From assembly GCA_963921425.1 (NCBI GenBank), contig OY992837.1, forward strand, positions 17,209,896-17,273,895: 64,000 bases of DNA. Direction: 5' to 3'. Of this stretch, positions 12,277 to 23,100 are shown piece after piece. Source of the DNA: Dryas octopetala (taxonomy: Eukaryota; Streptophyta; Magnoliopsida; Rosales; Rosaceae). A program made the translations under genes and the position numbers. How positions within the stretch are numbered: the stretch's first letter is position 1; each line of letters opens with the position of its first letter. Below the pieces are notes generated by a model. That model did no database searches. It was not told where the DNA came from and saw nothing but the letters and a program-made list of their open reading frames with translations.

Positions 12277-13132
12277 AGGCTTATTTACTAGTTTGCCTCT
12301 TGAAAGTAACTTTAAGTCTCACTTTACCTTCTAAGGTTTATTTTGTATCACATTACTCCCTGAAACTAATTCTCATATATCACTTTGTTTATTTCCTATT
12401 TTTACAAACTTTAGAAATTAATTAAAAATAGCTCTGGACTCAGAAAAATACACGAAAAATTCTTACGTACTCGTCTTGACTACTTCTAATTTACTATGGG
12501 GTCAAATTACCAATTTGCACTATGAGAGTTTCCTGGAAATTTTTGAAGTCCAAATTTATTTCTAGAAAATTAGAATAAATTTCCCTCTTTAAAAATTCTA
12601 AAATTTATGTAAAATCTCGAATGAATTCTTAAAAATATTTGGAAATTACCAAAAACCTGTTTTAGAGAATTCTTCTGAGACTTTATGGAAATTCTATAAT
12701 TTTGTAGAATTTATTTTATAGAAGAAAGTTTATTTTCCTCTAAGACCGAGAGGTCTTTGGGGTAGCAAGGGTTCACAAGAAAGGTAGTGTTATTTTTTAG
12801 AAGACCAATGGTGCAAATCTCTTATTTTTGGGAGTCCGGGATATTATCCTATGAATTTTCAAAGAATCTAGAATATTTTAATTTTCTGAAAACACTCAAA
12901 TAAAAAATTGGTAATTTGACCCCACAGTAAATTAGTACTAGTCAAGACGAGTTCGTATAAATTTTTCTGTGTCCGGAGCTATTTTTAATTAATTTTCAAA
13001 GTTTGTAAAAATAGAAAGTATGCAAAGTGATACACAATAATTAGTTTCAGGAAGTAATATGATGCAAAATAAACCTTAGGGAGTGAAGTTAAACTAGATG
13101 TTATTTTCAGGGGGTGGAATAGTAAATAAGTC
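12277..13132. mobile_element. Non-autonomous MULE-type foldback element, second type
   Basis: The arms start aggcttatttacta and end tagtaaataagtc (imperfect inverted repeat) and are flanked by the direct repeat ttaacataaa (12267-12276 and 13133-13142), close to the 9-bp Mutator length. The arms carry 'aaggtttattttgcatca'-type sequence. The core (about 12390-12990) is clearly related to the core of the element at 2277, including 'aattaattaaaaatagctc', although the outer ends differ completely. It has no coding capacity. Confidence 0.8.
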
Positions 13133-13142
13133 TTAACATAAA

Positions 13143-14193
13143 TAAAAAAATACGAATTCACGTGCATTATCTAGAGGTCCATAATACAGATTCATAACTT
13201 ATGTAAATAAGATAATACGAATTTATGTGCACTATCTGAACCAAATACGAATTCAACACACTAAGTTCCATAATACCAAAGTATGTATGTCCAGAGGCCC
13301 ATAATACCAAGTATAATAGAGCACTATCTGTAGGGTCTTGAGTCCTTAACCGACTTTCCAACAGTATTTCATTTAAACACGGGCGCAGTACTATGCCCGA
13401 CTTCATAACTTATTAAAGTCTTTATTTTTAATAAATCACATTGTTGGATTTAAACTAAATAGTTCCAAAAGATTAAAAAAAAGGCTAATATTAAAGAAAG
13501 CTTAGCGAACAAAAGAATTTTAATCCCTTACTTTGAAGGAGGGAGTCGATGGTGGCCGATTATTGAGATTCATGAAAGCATTTATCTTTGATTTCTTCAC
13601 AATTCTCTTGGCGAAGTCCTGACTTTGCTTTTCATCACCTATTTTAAGGACTCTGTCAGCCGTACTAAAATCGATTTCGACTCAAATCTTCTACACCAGA
13701 TGCATCCAAGAAGAAAACTTTGCTATTTTATGGTTCTTTCAACCAAATATGAAAAGAGAGAATTTTGAGAAATTAAATTTGGGAAAGAACAGTTGGCCAA
13801 AAAAAATTTGGCAAAGAACAGAGTTAACGTCAGTTGGCGTTACAGAACGTCCGATTAGGGTTAACGTTAGTCTACAGTTTACATCAATTGGGTTAACGTG
13901 AGTGTGCCACCTGTCTTTATTCTATTGGTTCCATGTTAGTGTGTAACACCATGTCATCAAGTGTAACTGGAACACGGAAACATTTCTCCCAGAGTTGTTA
14001 ATAATAATAATAAAAAAAAAACAAATTTACATGATTTTCTTTTCTCTATTGACCCGTTGACCGTGTTGAATTTGAGTTGAAAATTCTTTTTAGGGTTGAG
14101 GGGTTTCAGTTCTCCATTTCCACTCTTTGCCTTTCTGGTCTTACCGTACTGATAGTACTATACACCTAATCTCTGTCCTCAGCCACGCTCCAA
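13143..14193. other. Spacer and upstream region of p23
   Basis: At about 13550-13690 the minus strand is open for some 45 codons (containing KIGDEKQSQDFAKRIVKKSK) and could be a gene fragment; I cannot identify it. The last 200 bp before the p23 start are pyrimidine-rich, as in plant 5' leaders. I see no convincing TATA box. Confidence 0.35.
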
Positions 14194-17100
14194 ATGAGGT
14201 TTCCTCTCTCTTCTCTCTCTCTGTCTCTCTCTCCCTCCCATGGCTTCATACTAGAGTAGAACTGGGAAGTGTTTTGTTTGCTTTGATTTGATTCTGTTGT
14301 TTTGTTTTGCGATTGGAACAGTCGGCAGCCGGAGGTTCTTTGGGCTCAGCGCTCCGACAAGGTGTACCTGACGGTGGCGTTACCCGATGCCAAAGACATC
14401 AGCGTCAAGTGTGAGCCTCAGGGCACCTTCAGCTTCTCCGCTTTGGGAGTCCAAGGCGAGCCCTTTCACTTCACTTTGGACCTTTACGGACCAATAACAC
14501 CTGAGGTAACAAAAAAGAAGAAAACTCATTTCCTTCAATTTCTTCAATTCCAATTTCCATCATATAATGTGTATAATGTAATGTAATGCTGTTAGTGGGT
14601 GCGTGCAGGGTTGTAAAACTAAAGTGGGTTTGAGGAACATTCTGTGTTCAATCCAGAAAGAGCAGAAGGGTTGGTGGAAACGACTGCTCAAGACCCAAGA
14701 GAAGCCTGCGCCTTACATTAAGGTTGATTGGAACAAATGGTGCGATGAGGATGAGGAAGACTCAACTGGTGAGTTCTTATAACACATTTGATTTATGGGT
14801 TATAATTTATTTCATTTTAGCTGCTTTGTGTTATTACCTTGTTTTTTCTTTTCTGTTATCTCTGTCTTTTCTATTCTGAGCCATTTTTCAGATACACTTC
14901 TCTATAATTCGGTATGTTTGTTTGTGTAATTATGACTTTGTCCAACCAATTTGGCTTGCTTTGATGAATCCTTAGCCTTTTCTACTCTATCAATCCATGT
15001 AGCCACTCTTATAGAACGAATTTTATGGCAAAAGTTTTCTATTATCTCCGTACTCTGTGTGTGTGGTAAATTCCTGTTATTGAGAAAAAGAAAAGAGAAT
15101 TCATAAAATAAACCAAAAGGAACTTCCAGTCGTTTTTGTTTTGAATATGTCAATTTATGTTGCGTTTCTTTCTCAGACAAAATTATGTCTAATCATATTG
15201 CATTTTAAGTACTAAAGTACCCTGAATTTAGCTGCTTTGTCTTTAAAGGCCTCCTTGATTTCCCCTCTTTGTAAGGCTGTGTGGCTTTTGTTTGTAGGAT
15301 TTTCCTGCATTTGTCTTGTTCTAATAAATTTTCCCTTTAAAAAAAAAAAGCAAAAATGTTATTCCATTTTATATATCAAAAATATGCTAATAGTTTGACC
15401 CAATAGTAAATCCAGCAGTCTCTTTTCACCTTCCTCTCTCCCTCACTCTATGCTTCTTTTGTGACTTAGAGGTGATGAGTGAACTTTAGTATAATTATTG
15501 CTTATGGTAATGATGTTGCTACCTGTACCACTACTAATTTGCTAACCATGATATTGTGAAAAAAGATCTAGGTGGGGGAAACATAAAGCATGAGGTGGCA
15601 TAAAGTTCTTCCTACAGTTCCCAAATGAATAGCTTATCAGCTTTTGAACTATATGAAATCTGGATCAAACAATTCAGAAGATATAAGTCCATTTGGACGC
15701 CCTAGATTGGTAGGTAGAGATATCTTGCCCAAGATTAGTAGCAGCAGGACTATTTGGTGATTTCATTGAGTCAGTATGTTGTGTACAAAAGGCTGAAATA
15801 GAGCTCGTTGTCCTTATCTAAAGATTAATAAAGTGGACAGAGAAAGACCAGAGGTCTGAAGTAGCTGGATAATGTGCAAGCCTAGATTCACCAGCAACCT
15901 GTTGTTTCCTGTATACTTATCATCAACTGAGTCTCCGTTCTGCTGTAAGAATGTAGAGGTGTGACCTTGTGTTAGTATATATTTCCTAGGGGAGGAGGGG
16001 AGGAGGGGGCAGTGGGGGGTGGCGCTGGGAAGAGAGTCAATTTAGGTGGCTGTTCAGCAATTTTATTAAACAATTCTACGTTTGTAGCCTACAAATTGGT
16101 CGGGGAATGCATTTTTTGGGCTTTAAAAGGTTAGATGCGAATGGGTTCTTATGATTTCTCTAGTTAAAAGTTTTCGTTCTTATTTTTTATTTTGGTGTTT
16201 TCTGCAACCATTTCTACATGAGGTCAGCCCTCCATTTTCACCTTTTGGAGATTAATCACATAGCTGGTTATGTCCAATGGATCCTTTTATTTCCCATTTA
16301 ATTGCATATTGTCCCTTTTGCTTTTCTCTCTTTCTTTTGGGCCCAAATCATATTCCTTGTAAAAGTCAATTTGCCAGCCTGATATATCGTCTTGAGTAAT
16401 TCCCAAGTCTTCGAGCCTCAGTTTTCCCTGTCATTATAAACTGGTAACTTGCTTTAGGTGCAAACCACGCAAATGAGCTCCCTTTTCTGTTTCTCTGTAG
16501 GTTTTTTCTTTTTGGTTGGGATGATAGGTGGGGAAATGTACATCATCTGGGTTTTTATTTAGGACTGTAGTTTCTATACAATTTTTCTGGCTATGCAATT
16601 TTATGAAAGCTGCAGCTTTTATTCTTTTTGGTTTTTGTTATTTAACTCCATGTTGTGACTGTAGTAGCCAGCCACCTCTAGCAAAGCTATTGTAAGATAT
16701 GGCAGAACTGGTCTCGTCATGCTATAGAAAGAATGATATGGCAGAACTGGTCTCGTCATGCTATAGATACCCAATGTTTATGGCTTTAGATGAGATGGTT
16801 TTATTGTGATTATGAACTGTTGTAATTGTAGTAGCAGGCCACATCTGGAAAAGCCAGTTTAAGATAGAAGAAAGAATGATATTTGTTGTGTTTATATTAG
16901 ATTAGAATTTTTAGAGTTTTTAGATTCTAACAATTACTCGCAAGTGCATGAACCAATTATAGTATAGATATGCAAGAACGAGGTCGTACCCACAGGGATT
17001 TGAAGGAAAGACACTTACTACTACTACTACTTAAACTTACGGTAAACACTAGTTGTAAACAGAATTTAAACAAGGGTGGTTTGATTTGAAAAGAAAGCAA

Positions 17101-19612
17101 GAAAACAAGAAAACAAAGCAATTGTTGAGTTGGGTTTGAAAAACAATGAATAAAAACACTAGGGCATATGATTTCACCAATTTAATCCTGTTCAATTTCA
17201 TTAGATAGTAAAATTAACAACTCATTCATGCATGTTGAAGATCAATTTCCCAAATGTATGCAGTTTCTATGGTGTTTAGATTACTACGTATATTCCTATG
17301 GGCAACTATCTATGGTGTTTAGATTAGTTTAACACATAAAAACTCATTAAGCTCACTTGGAAATTTATGAAATGATCACACAAATCCTAGTGCATGGTAT
17401 TTGCATCAAGGTAATCATGGAATTCAATTGCAAGAAGCTGTACTCAAGCTAAGCATGATATTTGCATAACTTGCATCAAATTAAACTCAATTAAATCTAG
17501 ATGGTAGCTAGGCATCAAGAAATAATTAAGTTTATAAAGCAAGGCAATTGAATACTCAACATAGCATGAATAAGTTGAAAATTACTAACCAAATTTATTG
17601 AATAATCATAAAGAGGATCCGTCATAGCCCTAGCTATGAATTTAGTTACACATCCATAACTAAAATAAAATAGATAATATAACAAACATGGAAATATAAG
17701 AGAGAATAAAAGGAAATGGAAGATGTGAAGTGTGTGAATTGGTGTGTATGAATTGTTGTGAATTCCCTCCGAATGAATTGGTGTAAATGAAGGTTGTGAA
17801 ACCTTCTATTTATAGGTGCGGAAGGGAGGTGCAGCTGCTGCTGGATTATTGTTGGTGAACTTCAGTGTTAAAGTTAGGTTCAGTGGAAGAGTGTTGATGA
17901 AGTGCGGAGAGTTAGGTTCAGTGGGTGAGTGGAATGAATTCGGTTTCAGTGTGCTGAAGTGGGGTAGCGATGACTCGACAGCAGTGGCGAGAGGTCGGTG
18001 GCATTGGTGAGGGCGAGAGCTCGGCGGTCTGGCAAGGGCTCGGTGGTGGTCCGGGCTAGATTTGTGACCGCTCGACTTCCTTGGGCTTTTTGGACTTTTC
18101 TTTTGGGCTTTGGGCCTCCTTTTATTTCTTTTCCTTGGCTCTTTTCTCTCCAATTGCTTCCATTTAGCTTCTAGGACTTGACTGGCTGAAAACTAACCAA
18201 AAGATACGTAAAACACACAAGTTTAACTCAAAAACATAACAAGAACGGTTTTAAATGTATGTAATTCTAGAGTTATCAATATTGCAGCACTGGTCTTGTC
18301 TTGCTATAGATTCCCAATGTTTATGTCTTCAAATGAGATGGTGTTGTTGTTGTTATTTTGAAATGTAGGGGTTGGCCTGGGGAATGCCGCTTGGCCCTTA
18401 TGATTGTTGTCTTTAAATTGACACAACCTTTAGTATCATGAACCTGAAAGTTAAATATAGTTCTTGAGAGAGTACTTTCTTGGAGCTGACTGAATTTTTG
18501 TGTGGTCTTTTTTTGCAGCTGATTTGGTCTCTGATGATGATGATGCTGCGGTAAATTGACACCCTATATCATTTAGTGTAATGGATTAAATTCATCTAAT
18601 CAGGTAAAAATGGATTTTGTACTTTTGCAGCATGTTGATCAAGATGGTGGAAGCAGTGATGATGAAGGAATGCTCTGTAAGTCTAAATTCCTATTTCCCC
18701 AATAGGGATGTTAATTATAGTTGCACTACGGAAATATGTGCATTGGTTGCATTTCCTGAATTGTAAAATATTATTTTGGTCTGTCCAAAAAAGAAAAAAA
18801 AAAAATCATTTTCTTGGTCATTTGTGCTGTGTAACCTTCCACTGTTCAGTGCTGGATTCTTGACACTTAAGAGTCCATGTCATTAGAGAACTAGAATTTG
18901 AGTTTTCCAAAACTACCACCATTTTTTGTTTTAAGTGAAACTTGTTTTACTAGATAATGTGGCAGCTTCTATGGCAAGGCGATGACAGCGTCCTGTGTTT
19001 GTGAAGTTCATAGGGGTTTGAGTAGTGATATGCATAGCATTCCACATAAACTGTCGTGCATTTGGCATTTTTCTTATTTGAGGTTTAGTTTGTCCATTTT
19101 CCCCATAAAAGATAGAAGTGTGTCTATGCATTTTAAGACATTTCTAATTGAGCGCGGTATTTTTTTTGTCTGAATTTGGCGTGTTCTGTTTTGTTTTTTT
19201 CTTTTTGGAGGGGGGAACAAATTACAGTAAATAATATAAGCCGTGTTGGCTATTAATATTGCTGCTTGGTCTCAATAGCATTTACTCTACTCCTCCCCTC
19301 TCTCTGTAGGAAGTGTAAAAGTTTTCAAAGTTTACTATCTGTCTTCATTAAGTTTCAGTTTCTCGTTGAAACAGAAGAAACATGCACAGTGCATTTAAGG
19401 AACATGTAATTTAGTCCGTTCTTGCAGTCCGAAAAGAAGCTTTTCTCGGATAAATTAGTAAATCATATAAGCTGTGTTGGCTTATAAAGGTGTTGCTTTG
19501 TTTGCGCATGCCACTTGCCTCTTTTCTCTGCCCATCTCTCTCTCACTATATTTTAACACCTCCTTTTGCCTTGTTTGCAGATCTTCCTGACCTGGAAAAG
19601 GCAAGAAAGTAG
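14194..19612 (+). CDS. p23: HSP90 co-chaperone p23 (CS domain, p23-2-like), six exons
   Basis: The protein binds HSP90 in the cytosol or nucleus and stabilises its ATP-bound client-loaded state. Exons: 14194-14198, 14322-14505, 14609-14768, 18519-18550, 18631-18676, 19581-19612. All junctions are GT-AG and keep frame, giving 459 bp and 152 residues. The N-terminal CS domain (about 1-105) starts [20 protein letters not shown] and includes the hallmark KGWWKRLL and [12 protein letters not shown]. An acidic Asp/Glu/Ser tail follows, ending LPDLEKARK. The length matches the short plant p23-2 type; the Gly-Met-rich tail of p23-1 is absent. The first coding exon is only ATGAG, so ORF scans miss the true start. 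Intron 3 is 3.75 kb and holds an antisense solo LTR and a 39-bp duplication. The gene is convergent with the DUF639 gene. The ORF looks intact. Confidence 0.93.
16696..16766 (+). repeat. 39-bp tandem duplication in p23 intron 3
   Basis: The sequence 'gatatggcagaactggtctc' with its continuation to 'ctatag' occurs at 16696 and again at 16735. A third, diverged copy starts just right of the solo LTR at about 18283. The LTR therefore landed inside an already repeated piece of intron. Confidence 0.85.
16884..18278 (-). mobile_element. Solo LTR inserted antisense in p23 intron 3
   Basis: A 1395-bp block starts TG and ends CA on the plus strand, flanked by the 5-bp duplication atatt (16879-16883 and 18279-18283). 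Read on the minus strand it begins TGATAACTCTAGAATTACAT, has a TATA box in the middle, and ends with 'ccctgtgggtacgacctcg' followed by 'gcacttgcgagtaattg', a tail common to LTRs of large plant gypsy elements of the Athila/Tat group (from memory, so the lineage is tentative). No primer-binding site or internal sequence remains, as expected after LTR-LTR recombination. Confidence 0.8.
17806..17814 (-). promoter_or_regulatory. TATA box of the solo LTR
   Basis: TATAAATAG on the minus strand, inside the solo LTR and pointing away from p23. It could drive an antisense transcript across p23 intron 3 and exons 1-3. Activity is not known. Confidence 0.55.
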
Positions 19613-20184
19613 CAACATTGCGCATCAAAATGGGATGGACAGGATGAAACTACTCTACTCTTATTAGGTAGATAGAATAGAGAAATTTAACTTGATGAAA
19701 GGCAACACTATGGACATGACATATCCTTGTAACTATCTGATTATCCTCATGCTCTAAACTTAGTCTCATACTCAAAACTCCAAGGTTTTAGCATGTGGAA
19801 TTAATTTAAATATTATTTTTAGCAATAGTCTGTCTATTGACAATCTTAGGCCTCGATTGTTGCTCAAGATTGGATAGATTAAAATCTCTAGATACAAGAT
19901 ATATTGAAAGAAGAAATAAAGGTTAATTATAAATTCTGTCAAAGTTGAAGAAAAAAGATGAATGAGTTTAAAGGGTTTATATCACACTATTTTGTGGGGA
20001 CGAAAGGGATAAGTTTCTTGAATGAAGGCATTTGGTACATCTTTATTTATTATTCAATGGCTTTACCTTTTTGTATTCATGTGGTGAAGATCATATAGTA
20101 ATAGACTAGTAGGGAAATGAACAACACATGCTGAGGAGTAAGGTCTTGATGAGGATTTACATATGCTAAAACCAGATGCACAAA
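19613..20184. other. Convergent 3' region between p23 and the DUF639 gene
   Basis: About 570 bp between two stop codons that face each other. It must contain both 3' untranslated regions and poly(A) sites; an AT-rich tract near 19800-19830 could serve either. No other gene is visible. Confidence 0.5.
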
Positions 20185-23100
20185 CTATGTAGGCCTGTTG
20201 GGAACTTCATCGACAACCCGCACAGGAATAACTGGAATTGAATCCCACCATTCCTTTAGTCGTCTATTGCCACTTTGGTTGCCGCTTTGGTTGTTCCCCT
20301 TGCTCTTACCTAACTTTGATGTCAATGTCATTGTGAACCAATACAACATGGCTGTCATTATAACTACCTTCACTGGAACTACTGCTAAAAATATTGCTAT
20401 CCCACTCAGCACCATCATCGCCGTATTTGCATGCTGCAAAAAGAATTTACAAATGAGTGATTATCATCTTTGTTTCCACAATAAGTTGCTCGAAGAACCA
20501 ACAAAATATGTAGTATACAAACTTTGTGTTCGTGATTTCACCTTGCAAAGAAATTCTCTTTTAAGCATGAGGAAATTGAACATATAATAAGCATTGGCAT
20601 TTGAGCCATTCGATTGCCAATCACACATTGCATTTAATTCAAAATCTTGCAATCTGATGACTCAAATCTTATTGCTTAAATTATACTCACTTTTCATGCT
20701 TAAAAGAGAAGTTCACATTTCAAAATATCCATATCTTTCCCCTAATATTAAATAATTGAAAATTCACAATGAGATGTTACAGTGAATGTATAGCTTGGCG
20801 CTACGAATACCTTGCGGGCCTTTGAAAGAAATATGCACCACAGCTTCAATACTGAGACATTTGCTTTTTGCACCATCTCATGTACAGTTTGCACTCCATG
20901 TTGAGCTGACACTATGCTTTCCATTGTACTCTGGTCAGAGGCAGTACAAACTACTATCTCATTGCATTTTTCATCAAGTCTTTGTTGTCTTACTCTAAGC
21001 ATCTTTGCAACCACCCAAAACAAGAAAGCTGCTATGGCTTTGCCAATCCACTCCCTACATATACATTGCCAACTTATTGTTAACTAAATGTCATCACAAC
21101 TCAACAAGCTTACATAGCACCCCAATTCTTATTTTTTCCAGTTAACAATGCAAACTGCGAAAAAACTTACTTGTAGGTGACTATTAGAGCCGCAGCAATC
21201 ACAGTAATGGTAGCTGCCGGTCTTTCCCACGTGAGGACTTCTTCAAACCAAGGCCATGAATTTCTAAGGGGCTTTAGTAACTCCTACACAATAGAATCAA
21301 ACCACACACTAAAGAGGATGTATGCAAAGGTATATGTAATTCTCTTGATTCAAATGGAAGACAAGCCGGTTGTTCTTATAGATTAAGCTCATAAGAAGGA
21401 CTTGAAAAATAAAGAGGCCTTTTGGATAGCTTTGATCCAGCCTTCTTTCCTCTACCAGCATGGATAGACCTAGGATTGGGTTGGAGTGTTGGACTTTCTA
21501 ATTTTTCAATTTTTTTTTCCATGAACCAAATTTCACCATCATAAAGAAAACTTGATAAACTAAGGAGGTTCTTTTCACACAAAATGGGTTGGGTGGGGTG
21601 GTGGGAAGGAGGGGGGGCAAAAAAAAAAAAAAAACACCACATGTGGAGTAATGTCACACCTATATAAACATGGAATACATATGAGAGATGAGTTGGGGTG
21701 TACGTTCCTTACTAGTGAAGCAACGTGCTGTGCATTGGTAAGGAGAAAGTAAAGGGATGGAATTAATAGACACAATAATTAGGAGGCTAATAAGCATAGC
21801 TTGTTTATAAGAAACTAGATGGGTGGGACGAAAATTTAGTTAAGCTGAAAATATTGGATACAAACTTTGGTAAACTTAAAGAGAGACAAAACCATAAAAC
21901 ATTTACAGGTTAAGAAAGAAGGTGATAGAATACCAACAAATTAAATTGGTAATAGGAGAAGAAATTGTCAACATTATTAATGCTTAGGCACCACAAGCAG
22001 GATTAGAGGAATGTATTAAAGGATATGGATACATTAGATAGGCACCTAGTGAGGAGAAAATCTTTATAGGGTGACTTAAATGATAGTTCCTCTATCTTGA
22101 AAAGCATGGGGGTTAGATGCTTACCATAAAAACAAGAGTGCTTTCACTGATTCCCTCATCTTTCAGTCCCTCTGTGGTAGCTTTGGCAATGGCAATTTCC
22201 TTTTCTTCCTCTCTTGCTTGATGAATTACAGTTTCCAATAATGAAGTGTCTTCAACTGGACCACTTGGACTTAAACTTTCCTTGCCAACTTCTGGTATTT
22301 CCACTACCCTCGAGATAATTGACTCTGACATGTTCATACTCCTGAGGATTGAACTAGCACTGCATGGGTGCCCGCTATTGACCTTCTTTAGACTCTCAGC
22401 AAGCTCTTCTAGTACGTAATCTCCCTTTGGTAACTCCTCAAACAAAGAAAAAATTAAGAATCTTGTCGGTGCAGGGGGCGAGATTCTTAGCATTTCTCTG
22501 GCTGCATGGAGCCTTATTACTGACAGTATTGTCCTTGCATGCATCTCCCATGCTTGTATTGGACATTCTACTTTAAATTTGGATAGGAATTGGTGCATCA
22601 ACATGATCTCCTTAGTGAGTGCAAGCCAGTGGTCACGTCTTGTAGAGCTTGTTATCTCAGGAAACTCCAGCACAATCCCCTCTGATCTAGAAAATTGCTG
22701 ATACAAGTCATTAATTTATAACAACAATAAAAGGATTTTAAAAAACTTTGCCTAGTTTCTTTCTGTTTGGTATATGTGGCATGCACACGGATGCCTTAAA
22801 GAGGGCTAGAAACCCTTCAACAGTTGCCATTAAACAAGTTAAGCCAAAAAATATGCACCATTTTTACAGCAATCCATTTGTCAAGCAATTTAGTTGCTCA
22901 TATCGATGCCACAGGGGCACTCTAGCAAAGATTTTGGTTCTCCCACGAGTCACACACTAGTATCTAAAGATGGGATGCATGGATAGATTTTCTCTTTGGG
23001 GTTTGGGTTAGACAAGAAATAAAGAACACCTTGTCCTAGAATCAGTCGCCCATTTTCTCCTAATTAAGTAACTAGAAGAAAGTTTAGATAGGGATTATGC

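Noticed and set aside
14302-14586. p23 read as a 94-aa single-exon protein ending in the intron
   Set aside because: The true start is the ATGAG mini-exon at 14194, and the frame is spliced at 14505; the AT-rich tail after EVTKKKK is intron.
20198-20587. 129-aa plus-strand ORF opposite the DUF639 last exon
   Set aside because: Antisense shadow of the real exon (20433-20185), whose frame joins correctly to nine other exons.
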